A stretch of 64,000 nucleotides of DNA from Desulfatibacillum alkenivorans DSM 16219. Its GTDB lineage: Bacteria; Desulfobacterota; Desulfobacteria; Desulfobacterales; Desulfatibacillaceae. The stretch covers positions 62,001-126,000 of the forward strand of contig NZ_FQZU01000016.1 in NCBI RefSeq assembly GCF_900142135.1, given 5' to 3'. Position numbers and translations under genes: made by a program. Under the pieces are notes generated by a model. That model did no database searches, was not told where the DNA came from, and was given only the letters and a program-made list of their open reading frames with translations. Numbering within the stretch: the first letter of the stretch is position 1; the number at the start of each line of letters is the position of its first letter. Of the stretch, positions 27,011-36,455 are shown piece after piece.

Positions 27011-27602
27011 TTATAAACTCCTGAAACCAAGTTTGCTTTCCGTTTACCTCCGGCGCTTTTATAGTCGATGAAACGGCCTGGAAAGTCGACAAAAATCCTA
27101 TAATACAGTCGCAGGCGCGTACAGAAAGGTAACACTCGTGGTGGATGGAGTTCAGGGAAACAAGGCTTGGAGCGCGCCTGGGATGGGGAGGACCTGTCAT
27201 AGCAGGCCGGTCCGAAGCAAACCATGAAGGATTCTTGAATGGAAAAAATCCCCCACTCCCGCTGTATCCATGCACGGGAATGGCGAGGAAGTAGAACTGC
27301 AGCAGCGCTTCTGTTTTGTTGGGTTTCGCGGCGGTTGCATAAATCTCATGAGGCGTTTAGGCAAGGCGTTTCTTTTTTATGCAACGCCCTTTTTCGGCGT
27401 TCTACCCCACCTACGTTTTATTCATAAAAATAGTAGGTTGAGTAGAGCTTGCGGAAGGCTTTTTACAAAGGCTGTCCAATTCCCGCTGGAATAATCATTA
27501 AAGCCAAAAATGCATGTGCGAAACCCAGTATATGGACTTGTCGGCCGGGCGCGATTTATTCATTCCCGCCTTTTTTTATTGAGCGGGGAGTGGGAACCCT
27601 GT
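27011..27602. other. Intergenic region between exporter operon and hydrolase gene
   Basis: 592 bp with no supportable gene. It should hold the exporter promoter in the part nearest 27011; a TATTATAGG-like -10 is visible on the minus strand near 27100 without a good -35. The repeat at 27314-27452 fills the middle. Short open frames here run through the repeat and lack binding sites. Confidence 0.55.
27314..27452. repeat. GTAGGTTGGGTT-type palindromic repeat, second copy
   Basis: TTTTGTTGGGTTTCGCGG at the left, GGTTGCATAAA (from 27333) mirrored by TTTATGCAACG (27377-27387), then CCCCACCTACG and TAGTAGGTTGAGTAGAGCTTGCG. It shares the TTGTTGGGTTTCGC and CCTACG/CGTAGG parts with 18096-18222. Confidence 0.6.
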
Positions 27603-28334
27603 TCAAAAGAGATGCTCCCTATACCAATCCACCGATTCTTCGATGAAAACGCCCTGGTCGCGGGAGCTGGACATGCGGTGATCTCCGTTTTTGAACAGAC
27701 GCAGCTTCTTGGGCTCCTGGCACATGGCGTGCAAAGCCAGGGCGTGGGCCACGGGCACGGTTTCGTCCTGGTTGCCATGAAAAATCAAAATGTTGGATAT
27801 GGGAAGCTCTTCGTCTTTCGCCAGCACAGGGTTTTCCTCGTAAAAAGCCTTGCTTAACAATTGGTCCTGGTTGGCTTCCTTTAAAACGTCGATGACCGAC
27901 GAAAAATCCATGGGCGCAGCGTTGACCACCATGCAGTCCACGGGATTTTGCAGCGCCGTCTTTAAGCAGACCGCACCGCCCATGCTGGACCCGAACAGGC
28001 CCATTCTTTTTTTCAGGCCGATTTTGTTCTTGACGAAATCCATGGCGGCCATAAGGTCCCGGCATCGATTGGTCAGGGTGGTTTCCTGTTTGAAATTTCC
28101 CTGGCTGCCTCCGCATCCCCGGTGGTCTATCCTAAGAAAGGCTGCGCCGTTCTTGCATAAAGCCCTTGCCAGAGCGGTTTGCTTGGGCGACTGCCGATCA
28201 GCGAAAAGACCATGGCAGCCAATGATGACAGGCGGGTTGGCGGCGCCGGGATCGTGAAAAGTTCCCTGGAGCAAAAGTCCGTCCACGTGAAAGTGAACAA
28301 TTTTCTCGTTTTCTCGCAAGTCTTCTTGTGCCAT
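27603..28334 (-). CDS. Alpha/beta hydrolase (serine aminopeptidase/esterase type)
   Basis: 243 residues. Oxyanion region IGCHGLFADRQS, nucleophile elbow FGSSMGGAV, acid in HGNQDETVP, and final His in NGDHRMS form a complete catalytic triad. The family includes acyl-CoA thioesterase-like, esterase and prolyl peptidase relatives; substrate unknown. AAAAGGAG lies 4 bases before the ATG. It is divergent from the RlmD-like gene across a 105-bp gap. Confidence 0.88.
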   Translation of the reverse strand: MAQEDLRENEKIVHFHVDGLLLQGTFHDPGAANPPVIIGCHGLFADRQSPKQTALARALCKNGAAFLRIDHRGCGGSQGNFKQETTLTNRCRDLMAAMDFVKNKIGLKKRMGLFGSSMGGAVCLKTALQNPVDCMVVNAAPMDFSSVIDVLKEANQDQLLSKAFYEENPVLAKDEELPISNILIFHGNQDETVPVAHALALHAMCQEPKKLRLFKNGDHRMSSSRDQGVFIEESVDWYREHLF

Positions 28335-28439
28335 AATGCTCCTTTTGTCCGGGGAGGCCGTTTATCCGGGCGGCTGAAGCCTATCCTCCCCTAAGTTTTC
28401 AATAAAGCAGGAAATATGCCACATGCCGCGGAGGCGAAT

Positions 28440-29831
28440 ATGTCAGTTAAAAAGGGTCAAATACTGAACCTTAGCATAGAAAAGACAATTTTTGGAGGCC
28501 AAGGATTATGCCGGGTTGACGGCCTGGCGGTTTTTGTGGAAAAAACGGCCCCCGGCGACAAGGTAAAAGCTCGCATTATCCGCAAGAAAAAGAGCTTCGC
28601 CCTGGCCCGCGTCGAGGAAATCCTGGAGCCCTCGCCCGTCCGCGTACAAGCCCCCTGCCCATACAGCGGCATGTGCGGCGGCTGCAAGTGGCAGTTCATC
28701 GACTACGAAAAGCAGCTTGAATACAAAGGCCAGCAGGTGGCCGAATCCCTGCATCACATCGGCGGGCTGGAAAACGTGCCCGTGCATCCGGTCCTGGGAT
28801 CGGAGCTGATTTACGGATACCGGAACAAAATGGAATTCTCCTGCTCCGACCACCGGTGGCTGCTTCCTGATGAAATCGCCCGGGAAGAGGAAGTGGACCG
28901 CAGCTTCGCCCTGGGGCTGCACGTTCCCGGAACCTTTCACAAGGTCATGGACATTGAAAAATGCCTGCTGCAGACCGAGGACGCCAACGGCATCCTGCAG
29001 ACGGTGCACGCCTATATGAAAGAATCGCCCTTGCCGGCTTACGGCTTGAAAAGCCACGAAGGCTTTTGGCGTTTTGCGGTCATCCGCCATTCCGTGGCCC
29101 GGGACGAGTACCTGGTTAATATCGTCACTTCCTGGGAGGAGCTTCCCGCGGTTCAGCCCCTGGCCGATGCTCTGGCGGAAAAATTTCCCAAGGTAAAGGC
29201 AATCGTCAACAACATCACGAATCGCAAGTCCGGCGTGGCCGTGGGCGACACGGAAATTTGCCTCAAGGGCCGGGATTACATCATGGACAGCATCGGCCCC
29301 TGGGAATACAGGGTTTCGGCCAATTCATTCTTCCAGACAAACACCCGCCAGGCGAAAAATCTTTACCAGACCATGGAGGATTACGCAGACCTGAAAGGCG
29401 GCGAAAGAGTTCTGGACCTGTACAGCGGCGCCGGAACCATTCCCATCTGGCTGTCCCCCAAGGCGGGCGAAGTGCTTGGCATTGAAATCGTGGACGTGGC
29501 CGTCGCCGACGCCAGGGACAACTGTGAACGCAACAAGGTGGATAACTGCACGTTTTTGGTGGGCGACATCCTGGAAACCCTGGACGAGGTGGAGCACAAG
29601 CCGGACGTGCTGGTGATCGACCCGCCCAGGTCGGGCATGCACGGAAAGGTGGTCAAAAAGGTATTGGCCATGGCGCCGCCCAAGATGGTTTACATCTCCT
29701 GCAATCCCACCACCCTGGCCCGGGATTTGGAATTGCTGTCCGAAACCTATTCCGTGGAGGAAGTCCAGCCCATCGACATGTTCCCCCACACCCACCACAT
29801 CGAGGCCGTGGCGAGGCTGGTGAAGAAGTAG
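28440..29831 (+). CDS. rlmD: 23S rRNA (uracil-5-)-methyltransferase, RlmD/RumA-like
   Basis: 463 residues. N-terminal TRAM/OB domain (to ~65), Fe-S cysteine cluster in CPYSGMCGGCKW, SAM-binding motif VLDLYSGAGTIPIW, IDPPRSG and catalytic YISCNPTTLARDL. It transfers a methyl group from SAM to C5 of a uridine in 23S rRNA; RlmC/RlmD/RlmCD and TrmA share the fold, so the exact target position is uncertain. I use the ATG at 28440 with GGAGG six bases upstream rather than 28416. Confidence 0.93.
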   Translation: MSVKKGQILNLSIEKTIFGGQGLCRVDGLAVFVEKTAPGDKVKARIIRKKKSFALARVEEILEPSPVRVQAPCPYSGMCGGCKWQFIDYEKQLEYKGQQVAESLHHIGGLENVPVHPVLGSELIYGYRNKMEFSCSDHRWLLPDEIAREEEVDRSFALGLHVPGTFHKVMDIEKCLLQTEDANGILQTVHAYMKESPLPAYGLKSHEGFWRFAVIRHSVARDEYLVNIVTSWEELPAVQPLADALAEKFPKVKAIVNNITNRKSGVAVGDTEICLKGRDYIMDSIGPWEYRVSANSFFQTNTRQAKNLYQTMEDYADLKGGERVLDLYSGAGTIPIWLSPKAGEVLGIEIVDVAVADARDNCERNKVDNCTFLVGDILETLDEVEHKPDVLVIDPPRSGMHGKVVKKVLAMAPPKMVYISCNPTTLARDLELLSETYSVEEVQPIDMFPHTHHIEAVARLVKK

Positions 29832-29878
29832 GGCGGATTTTTTTCGGAGGCGGATGATTTATTTTTGCTTTGTCACAT

Positions 29879-29918
29879 AAAAAAGCCAAACGTTGTCATC
29901 GTTGGCAACGTTTGGCTT
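29879..29918 (-). terminator. Rho-independent terminator for the small coiled-coil gene
   Basis: A 13-bp perfect stem, AAGCCAAACGTTG (29883-29895) with CAACGTTTGGCTT (29906-29918), and a 10-base loop. On the minus strand the stem is followed by six T residues (29884-29879). It also lies 51 bp past the convergent RlmD-like gene and may stop both transcripts. Confidence 0.85.
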
Positions 29919-29946
29919 ATTGGGGATTAAAACTGTCGGGAGCCTG

Positions 29947-30258
29947 CTATCCCGGAACTGAAACGGGCGCTGCCTTGCCGATGTATTCCATGGTTTCTTC
30001 GTACTTTGAACGGACGTCCGTCGCGCCCTTCTCGATATCCTGCTTCAAGCCGGACCAGTCGGAAGGGCATTCATGGTTCAGCGAATTCACCTTGTCTTCC
30101 AGTTCCGTCATAATGATCCGAATGTCCTCGATATTGGGCAGCACTTTTTCTCTTTCCGGCGTGCCCAGTTTATCCACTTTGGACATAGCGTCCCACATTT
30201 TGGCTTTCCAAGCCGTTAATTCCGCACTCATTCCATTACAAAAGTCCTTAACGTCCAT
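29947..30258 (-). CDS. Small helical/coiled-coil protein, unknown function
   Basis: 103 residues from an ATG with AAAGGAGG 7 bases upstream; a longer frame (30360) lacks this signal. The sequence is highly charged and helical (MSAELTAWKAKMWDAMSKVDKL; IRIIMTELEDKVNSLNHECP), consistent with a cytoplasmic coiled coil of the kind annotated as sll1863-like in other genomes. It has its own terminator. Function unknown. Confidence 0.75.
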   Translation of the reverse strand: MDVKDFCNGMSAELTAWKAKMWDAMSKVDKLGTPEREKVLPNIEDIRIIMTELEDKVNSLNHECPSDWSGLKQDIEKGATDVRSKYEETMEYIGKAAPVSVPG

Positions 30259-30475
30259 TGGCGCCTCCTTTGGGGGGAATGGTTGAATTCCGCAACCGAA
30301 GCCAAGGCGGGCGAGCGTTGGTTCCGCATGCAAGCCGCCTTTTTGCGGTCCGTGATTCAACCAAATTTAATGGTAAATCATGGAACTGTCAGACCTGTAA
30401 CTTGAGAATACGAGATTAGAATAAACAGTCGTTTCCATCCATGTCAAATTTTTTGCACGGCTGTCATTGAAAAAA

Positions 30476-32950
30476 TTATTCCTGGATTGCGTGGGTGGTG
30501 CGGCTGATAACCTCGTCCTGGACCATGGGCTGGAGATCGTTGAAATACGCGCAATAGCCCGCCACACGCACCACAATTCCCGGATGCGCGTTGGGGTCTT
30601 CTTTGGCCTCCATCAATGTTTCGGCGTCCAGGATGTTGGGCTGAACCTGCATGCCGCCCATGTTCATATACGCGGTAATCATGCTGGATAAAATGCGCGC
30701 GCCTTTCCCGCCTTTAAACTGGCGTCCGTCGAATTTGATATTCAAGGCGCAGCAATTGCCCCAATGGGAGCTGTCCAAAGAGGCTGCGGACTGCAGCACG
30801 GCAGTGGGGCCTTTTTTATCCGCGCCGTCCACCGGAGACAACCCGTTGGACAGCCGATATCCCGCGGGCCTGCCGTTGGGCAGGGCGCCCGTGGCCTTGC
30901 CGAAGCCGTGGTGGCAGGTCATGGAGTAGATTCCGGCGATGTATTGACCGCCCCGGGAGTTTTTATGGGACGTGACCGCTTCGGTGTATGCGTCCGCCGC
31001 AATCTGGGTCATGCGGTCGGCTTCCTTGTCTCCGTTGCCGTAACGGGGGAATTTTTGCGAAATCTCCTGCCTTAGCTTTTCCCGGCCTTCCCAGTTGCTT
31101 TGCAGGATACGGACGAAAGCTGCAAGGCTCATGCGTTTTTCATCAAACACCACCCGCTTCAGAGCATATAAGGAGTCCCCGGCGTCGGCCAGCCCTGCGG
31201 CCTGTACGGAAGTCAGGTCGTACATGGCTCCGCCCCAGGTCACGTCCTTGCCGCATTTCAGGCATCCCTGGGTGATGACGGAATTGACAGGCGTGGTGCG
31301 ATGCACGCGATAGGCCTGCTCCATCATGGTGATGACCTTGGCCATTTCATTGACCGAATCCCGCACCTGGGTTTTAAAGGCTTTTAAGACGTGGTCGAAA
31401 GTGCGCAGCTCTTCCGCGGGCGGGGTGGGCGCTCCGAACCGAAGCGCCGGAATGCGCCGCGATCCGAATCGGTATCCCTGGTTCAAGGCCAGCTCCAGGC
31501 ACAAGGGCAGATTGAACAAAGCCGCGTCAGACGAGTTGTAGGTGCGGCCCTGGCTGGCCATTTCCACGCAGCCGATCACCGCGTAATCCCGGGCGTGAGC
31601 CTTGGTCATGCCCGTGTTTTCCAAGGCCTTGATGACCGCCTTGTCTCCGAAAAAGGACGGCTTGCCGCATCCCAGAGCGGCCACGGCCGCGGCTTTTTCC
31701 AGAAGCCACGGCGGTGTTTTTTTATGCACCCGAACGTGCAGGGCGGGCTCCCGGGTTTTTATCTGGGAGAAGGCGTCCAGCACCAGGCCGGAAAGCTCGT
31801 TGGTCGAGTCCCGGCCTCCCCCGTTGACGCCGCCCACGGTAATGCCCTGGGCCACGCCGTTTCCCGAAAAATACTGGTCAATCCTTTCGGAATAAATGGG
31901 GATGGTCTCGCAGGTTTTCAACTGAAAGGAGGCCATGATCTCCACGGCTTTTTCGTAGGTCAAAAGGCCTTTTTTCTGGTCAGACTTGTAAAGGGGAAGC
32001 AAAATCCGGTCCAGCCGGCCGAAAGACAAGCCTTGCTCGAAATCCTCCAGGTTCATGGCCATGTGAACGAGCCAGCAGGCCTGGAGGCCTTCCTTAAAGG
32101 TCCTGGCCGGATAATAAGGCACGTGCAGACAGGCTTCGGCGGCCTCCAGAAGCTCCTTGCGGCGCTCCAGGGCCACGCCTTGCGCTGCGGCCTTTTTTTC
32201 CGCCTCCGCCGCCAGATTGGAGGCCATATTGCGAATGCCCAGGACGACCGTGCGCACGCTTTTGTAAAAAGCCCGCTGGTCGGCGTTCAGCCGGGTTCCG
32301 TCCTCCAGGGAGTCCGATTCCAGCCTGTCCCGGGCGTACAAATCCGCCTTGACCAGGCCATGGTTAACGACTTCTCCGTAATTCCCCGCCTGATGGCTGA
32401 TGCCGGCCTCTTCGGTGACAAAATAGCGTTTGGCGCGGAAGAAATCCAAAAAATGGGAAAACCTGCCCGGCTTTAAAAGGGCTTTGCCTCCAATGCTGAC
32501 GGGAATGCTTTTCAAGCCCAGCCGTAAAAGCTCGGCTTTTTCCATGGGCGCCAGTTTAAAAGGGATTTGCCGGTCTTCCAGATGAAGCAAATCCTCCAGA
32601 ATATTGAGGGAGCCGCCTTCCGGATAAAAGTTCGCCCCAACGCGTTTGGAGCTCATGTTGCCTATAATCAGCTCGTGATTATAAATGCGGGGCCTGCGGC
32701 GGCGCATGATATGGCTGAGCATCAAAGCTCTTGCCTCGGCCGGGTGCAGATTCTTGGCCGCCTTGCCCTTTTTGGATTCCCAGAATTCAAAAAACAGGCT
32801 GGGCCGCTCCAGGCAGATGGAGTAAGGCTCGGCCATCAACTCCGCCCTGACGGCCAAAATGCGGTCGCTGGCCTGGGGAAACAGGCACGGATTTTCCAAA
32901 TAAGGATTGGCTTTATGAACTTCTGCATTGGGAGACGCGGCTTTTCCCAT
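30476..32950 (-). CDS. Glycyl radical enzyme (PFL/glycerol-dehydratase-like), orphan
   Basis: 824 residues with the PFL-like N-terminal domain (VRAELMAEPYSICLERPSLF). The thiyl-radical Cys461 is in YAVIGCVEMASQG, with Glu463 two residues on, and the radical Gly798 in VVRVAGYCAYFNDL. The GCVE form is typical of glycerol/diol dehydratases, choline or isethionate lyases and hydroxyproline dehydratase, where the Glu acts as base, rather than of PFL. The residues after it (MASQGRTYNSSDAALFN) differ from the GCVEP versions I know, so the substrate is open. A strong site (GAGGGGG) precedes the ATG. No radical-SAM activase is next to it, which is unusual. Confidence 0.9.
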   Translation of the reverse strand: MGKAASPNAEVHKANPYLENPCLFPQASDRILAVRAELMAEPYSICLERPSLFFEFWESKKGKAAKNLHPAEARALMLSHIMRRRRPRIYNHELIIGNMSSKRVGANFYPEGGSLNILEDLLHLEDRQIPFKLAPMEKAELLRLGLKSIPVSIGGKALLKPGRFSHFLDFFRAKRYFVTEEAGISHQAGNYGEVVNHGLVKADLYARDRLESDSLEDGTRLNADQRAFYKSVRTVVLGIRNMASNLAAEAEKKAAAQGVALERRKELLEAAEACLHVPYYPARTFKEGLQACWLVHMAMNLEDFEQGLSFGRLDRILLPLYKSDQKKGLLTYEKAVEIMASFQLKTCETIPIYSERIDQYFSGNGVAQGITVGGVNGGGRDSTNELSGLVLDAFSQIKTREPALHVRVHKKTPPWLLEKAAAVAALGCGKPSFFGDKAVIKALENTGMTKAHARDYAVIGCVEMASQGRTYNSSDAALFNLPLCLELALNQGYRFGSRRIPALRFGAPTPPAEELRTFDHVLKAFKTQVRDSVNEMAKVITMMEQAYRVHRTTPVNSVITQGCLKCGKDVTWGGAMYDLTSVQAAGLADAGDSLYALKRVVFDEKRMSLAAFVRILQSNWEGREKLRQEISQKFPRYGNGDKEADRMTQIAADAYTEAVTSHKNSRGGQYIAGIYSMTCHHGFGKATGALPNGRPAGYRLSNGLSPVDGADKKGPTAVLQSAASLDSSHWGNCCALNIKFDGRQFKGGKGARILSSMITAYMNMGGMQVQPNILDAETLMEAKEDPNAHPGIVVRVAGYCAYFNDLQPMVQDEVISRTTHAIQE

Positions 32951-33168
32951 GATTCCCCCTCATTTCCCGATGCGCCGCTTTACCGGCGCGGGTTTGCATT
33001 GGCTTGCTTTGCTTTTAATGTAGCAAAACAGCCGGCGCCTCACAACATTCTTTTTTAAAACCGGGTTTTATGCCGTGCGGTATCTGCAAGGGAAAGATAA
33101 TGTTCATGCCTGCTGGATTTGGCTGGACGGCTATCTGCTCCGCCTATGTTGAGGCAGCTCTGTAGATG

Positions 33169-33245
33169 CAGGGCTTGCCCTGCTTTCTTTTGGAGGCGGC
33201 CGCGGCGGAGCAGTACCCTGCCGGGGCGCATGAGCGCCTTTTATT
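33169..33245. repeat. Family C repeat, degenerate copy
   Basis: GCAGGGCTTGCCCTGCTTTC followed by GGAGCAGTACCCTGCCGGGGCGCATGAGCGCC. It has the same order of blocks as 33421-33473 and 12268-12338 (AGCAGTACC..TGCC..GGGCGC..AGCGC). Confidence 0.55.
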
Positions 33246-33420
33246 TCAACCCATACGGCAATTGAATTCAAGGAGTTTTCTATAGTCTATCATGTATATT
33301 AAAATTAAATATTTCAAATAGTTAAGTGTACATCCCCACGCACGGCATGGGAACGGGATTTCAACCGTCCCCTTTGGCCCCGGGCATTGCATGTCGCGGC
33401 GGGCCTATTTTTTTGGGGGG

Positions 33421-33473
33421 GTGGCCCAGGCAAAGCAGTACCTTGCCTGGGCGCGCAGCGCAGTAGGGGCGAT
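33421..33473. repeat. Family C repeat, copy 4
   Basis: GTGGCCCAGGCAAAGCAGTA followed by CCTTGCCTGGGCGCGCAGCGCAGTAGGGGCG. The inner arms GCCCAGGCA and TGCCTGGGC form a stem, as in the copies at 7055-7081 and 40020-40046. Confidence 0.65.
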
Positions 33474-33542
33474 TTCAACAGCTAATCAAGGCCGGGGACA
33501 AGCAGCGTCCGAAATAGGCTGCGTAAAACGAAAATTCCTAAT

Positions 33543-34988
33543 TTAATGTGGCTTCACCCCGGCAGCTTTGCGTTCCATGGCCGCGGCGGAGCGATAAAAC
33601 CCGAACATGTTCAGGTTGCCGCTTTGATATCCCAGATAGTCCAGGGAATCCGCCTTAATAGCCCTGGCGGTTTTATCCTTGGGATTGGCCTTGATGACCA
33701 CGTCGCATAACTCGCATGCAAGCTGATGTTCATTGGCTTTTTGCAACTCTATAGCCCGGACCAGCAGTTTGTCCGCTCCGCCGGCCAATTTGACGACTTC
33801 CCGGTTTGTATAGGACGGAGGAAGGGGATTGAGCCCGGAGCCATGGCCGTCGTACCAGCCCGTTTCGCCCTGGTAGATGCCGCGCACGGACCAGTCCACC
33901 CGGCCGTAAACCTCCTGCAGATGCTTGCGCGCGGCGAGGTCCGGCGGCAGTTTGACTTTGGCCGCGGCTTCGTCTACGGACAGGCCCTGGTTGATGCATT
34001 CAATGGTCTGGTCGAATACGGATTTGATTCCGGCGGAGTGGGCCTCCAAGGTTTCCTTGATTTTCGGCGCCCCAATAATTTCAAAGGAATGGCCGGGGAT
34101 GAGGTATTCGGCGTCCATCTGCGCCATGCGGTCCAGGGACTCGTACCAGCCCCTCACCGGCCTGGGCTCCAGCATGGGCGTATGGAGGTTGGGAAAGCTG
34201 GCGTAATACAAATCGCCGGGAAACAGGGCCTTTTCCCGGGGCAGCCAGACCATGAGATGATCGGGCGTCTCTCCGATGGTGTGGTACAGCTTGAATTCCT
34301 TGCCGCCCAGTTCAAAGGAGTATTCCTGGTCAAAGGTAATGGTGGGCCACACAATGTCTTTTTCGCCGGCCGTATGGGACAGGCGCACCTTGGACTGCAT
34401 GGGCGGCTTCCGGGCGTATTCCGAATCCATGTCGCCGGACTGGATTTTCCGGCAGCGTCTTTGGAAGGGCGCCAGCCAGCCGAAATCCTTTTTCATGAAC
34501 TCCACGCAATCCTCCGTGGCGATCACCTGGGTGTCGGGCCCCATAAAAACAGGCGCGCCCACGATGTGATCCACGTGGCCGTGGGTGTATATGATGTATT
34601 TGACGGGCCTGTCCGTGATTTTCCGGAATTCGGCCAGGATTTCCCGGGCTGCGTCCAGGCTTTCCGTGGTGTCGATGATGACCAGGCCTTCGTCCGTAAT
34701 AACCATCTGGACGCCTCCCAGAGAGTATCCCCGGGCGTAATAGATGTCATCCGTGACTTTGACGATGGTGGGCGTAAACGCTTCTTTCAACTCTTTGATC
34801 TGGGCCAGGGATTCCACCATGACCTTGGGCGGCGGCGGAGGCGTGTACTCCACCGTCGACTCGCCGGGCGCCTCCGGGGTTCGTACAACCAGGCTGGATC
34901 CTCCAAAGGACACGTAATGGCTGCCTAAAGCGACGATCAGCACAACAATGATGATGAATTGAAAAAAGGCCAGGACTTTGTATAGCAT
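33543..34988 (-). CDS. Metallo-beta-lactamase fold alkylsulfatase-like protein, membrane anchored
   Basis: 481 residues. An N-terminal hydrophobic anchor (about 1-22) and a short Pro-rich linker precede an MBL domain with the zinc motif THGHVDHIVGAP, then a dimerisation-type domain (VDWSVRGIYQGETGWYDGHGSG; LNPLPPS) like that of SdsA1/BDS1 alkylsulfatases. Those enzymes hydrolyse alkyl sulfate esters; the terminal SCP2-like domain of SdsA1 is missing or very short here, so the substrate is uncertain. I prefer the ATG at 34988 (GGGAGGG upstream) to 35015. It follows the fatty acid hydroxylase-family gene by 42 bp. Confidence 0.85.
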   Translation of the reverse strand: MLYKVLAFFQFIIIVVLIVALGSHYVSFGGSSLVVRTPEAPGESTVEYTPPPPPKVMVESLAQIKELKEAFTPTIVKVTDDIYYARGYSLGGVQMVITDEGLVIIDTTESLDAAREILAEFRKITDRPVKYIIYTHGHVDHIVGAPVFMGPDTQVIATEDCVEFMKKDFGWLAPFQRRCRKIQSGDMDSEYARKPPMQSKVRLSHTAGEKDIVWPTITFDQEYSFELGGKEFKLYHTIGETPDHLMVWLPREKALFPGDLYYASFPNLHTPMLEPRPVRGWYESLDRMAQMDAEYLIPGHSFEIIGAPKIKETLEAHSAGIKSVFDQTIECINQGLSVDEAAAKVKLPPDLAARKHLQEVYGRVDWSVRGIYQGETGWYDGHGSGLNPLPPSYTNREVVKLAGGADKLLVRAIELQKANEHQLACELCDVVIKANPKDKTARAIKADSLDYLGYQSGNLNMFGFYRSAAAMERKAAGVKPH

Positions 34989-35030
34989 GTTACCCTCCCG
35001 AAAAATATGGTGCATGTAATACGCCCTCGG

Positions 35031-35849
35031 TCAGGAGTTTCGCTGGACCTCCTTTCCAAACGGCATGATAAGCAAGGCGAGATACTGGAGTTTGTCTTCC
35101 TCCCGGAATTTCGCCAGCCCGATGGTCATGCCCTGGTGGCCCTTCAAGGGAGCGGCGCGGTACGTGCCCATCAGCCGGTCCCACCACGGCAGGCAAAATC
35201 CGAAATTGGAATTGAACTCCCTGATTATCACCGAATGATGCACCCGGTGCATATCCGGCGTAACCAGAAACAGCCGCAGGATTTTATCCAGCCCCGCGGG
35301 CATGCGAACATTGGAATGGTTGAACATGGCTGAAGCGTTTAAAATCACTTCAAAGGCCAGCACGGCCAGGACAGGCGCTCCGATCAGGAAAATCACCCCG
35401 ATTTTGATTCCCATGGAGAGCAGAATCTCCACAGGATGAAACCTGGCGCCGGTGGTCAGGTCAATATCCAGGTCCGCATGATGCATCATATGCAGCCGCC
35501 ACAACAGGGGCAGATGATGAAAAATCATGTGCTGCATATAAATGGCGAAATCAAGGACCAGGAAGGCCCCCAAGACCTTCAACCAGTAAGGCGCATCGAT
35601 GAGAGCAAGAACGCCCCACCCTTTTGCCTGCGCCAGGACCGCAAATCCCGTGGCGCCTGCGGAAAAGAGATACCGCACAGCCAAACTGCCCGTGGCCGTT
35701 ATCCCCAGGTTGGTCGCCCATCTTTTGGGCTTGGATGCGTTCAAACGTCTTTTTGGCGCCAGAACCTCCCACAAGGCCATCAGAAGAAAAACCCCAAAAA
35801 ACGATCCAAGCCGGACAAGCATTTCATGTTGTTGAATCAGATCGCTCAT
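35031..35849 (-). CDS. Sterol desaturase/fatty acid hydroxylase family membrane protein
   Basis: 272 residues with about four membrane helices and the diiron histidine boxes HMIFHH, HMMHH (HMMHHADLD), and HRVHHS, the pattern of the FA_hydroxylase superfamily. Known members use O2 to hydroxylate or desaturate lipids, which is notable in a likely anaerobe; it may work in microaerobic conditions or on a different oxidant. Start has AAAAGGA upstream. Probably cotranscribed with the alkylsulfatase-like gene. Confidence 0.88.
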   Translation of the reverse strand: MSDLIQQHEMLVRLGSFFGVFLLMALWEVLAPKRRLNASKPKRWATNLGITATGSLAVRYLFSAGATGFAVLAQAKGWGVLALIDAPYWLKVLGAFLVLDFAIYMQHMIFHHLPLLWRLHMMHHADLDIDLTTGARFHPVEILLSMGIKIGVIFLIGAPVLAVLAFEVILNASAMFNHSNVRMPAGLDKILRLFLVTPDMHRVHHSVIIREFNSNFGFCLPWWDRLMGTYRAAPLKGHQGMTIGLAKFREEDKLQYLALLIMPFGKEVQRNS

Positions 35850-35948
35850 GGGCTAAATTCCTTTTTGCTTTCAGCGCCAGGCTGATTTGTATATAACATT
35901 TAAATAAAAACAATACAAATGCTTCTTGAAAAAAAACTTCATTGGCAG

Positions 35949-36455
35949 TTAGAGCGAAAGAACCAAGCCCATGGACGAAAGCGTTATCGCCAATATTACA
36001 GGGATTAAAGGCGGCTTCGCGGGCGTCCTGGCGGCCACGATATAGGTTCCGTACAATGCCGGAACGGCCATGAAATTGTATATGACAAATAAAGCCGGGG
36101 CCGCCCAGGGCTCCCCCTGGCGATAGGGTATGGCCAGTAAAATGATTACGGCTGCACTGGAGCAGAAAAATCCGCCGGCCACTATACGAAGCGCGGAAAG
36201 AATCATGCCCTGAAACTGGGGGGAAAGCTCTTCCCACTCCAGGCCGGAGGCCTGCTGATGATAGGGGAGAAATTTTGGGGTGAAAAAATATACGCAGGCG
36301 GCCGCCAAAAAGCCCGCCGCGCAGATGGAAAAGCATACAACGGCGACGGTGCGGTGAACCCGCTCCGGCGCCCACAGCAAAACCACGGCCAGAACTAAGG
36401 CTCCGGCTGCAACGGTTATTATGGATTGTCTGAGCATGTTTTTCCCCTGGTTCAT
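35949..36455 (-). CDS. Four-helix membrane protein, unknown function
   Basis: 168 residues from an ATG with GGGAG upstream (a longer frame to 36488 lacks one). Hydrophobic segments lie near 8-26, 35-55, 86-106 and 145-165. No conserved motif is recognised. It lies 99 bp upstream of the hydroxylase-family gene on the same strand and may share its transcript. Confidence 0.65.
   Translation of the reverse strand: MNQGKNMLRQSIITVAAGALVLAVVLLWAPERVHRTVAVVCFSICAAGFLAAACVYFFTPKFLPYHQQASGLEWEELSPQFQGMILSALRIVAGGFFCSSAAVIILLAIPYRQGEPWAAPALFVIYNFMAVPALYGTYIVAARTPAKPPLIPVILAITLSSMGLVLSL

Larger units (their letters stand above)
32951..33542. other. Intergenic region rich in family C repeats
   Basis: 592 bp between two minus-strand genes with no supportable coding sequence. 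It contains two family C-type repeats and a short TTCCCACGC-type palindrome (33335-33356), separated by an AT-rich stretch (33255-33325). Promoter elements of the glycyl radical gene may lie just left of 33000 but I cannot define them. Confidence 0.6.

Noticed and set aside
27239-27494. Small open frames (62 and 74 codons) in the gap upstream of the exporter
   Set aside because: They run through a dispersed palindromic repeat and have no convincing binding site or family similarity.
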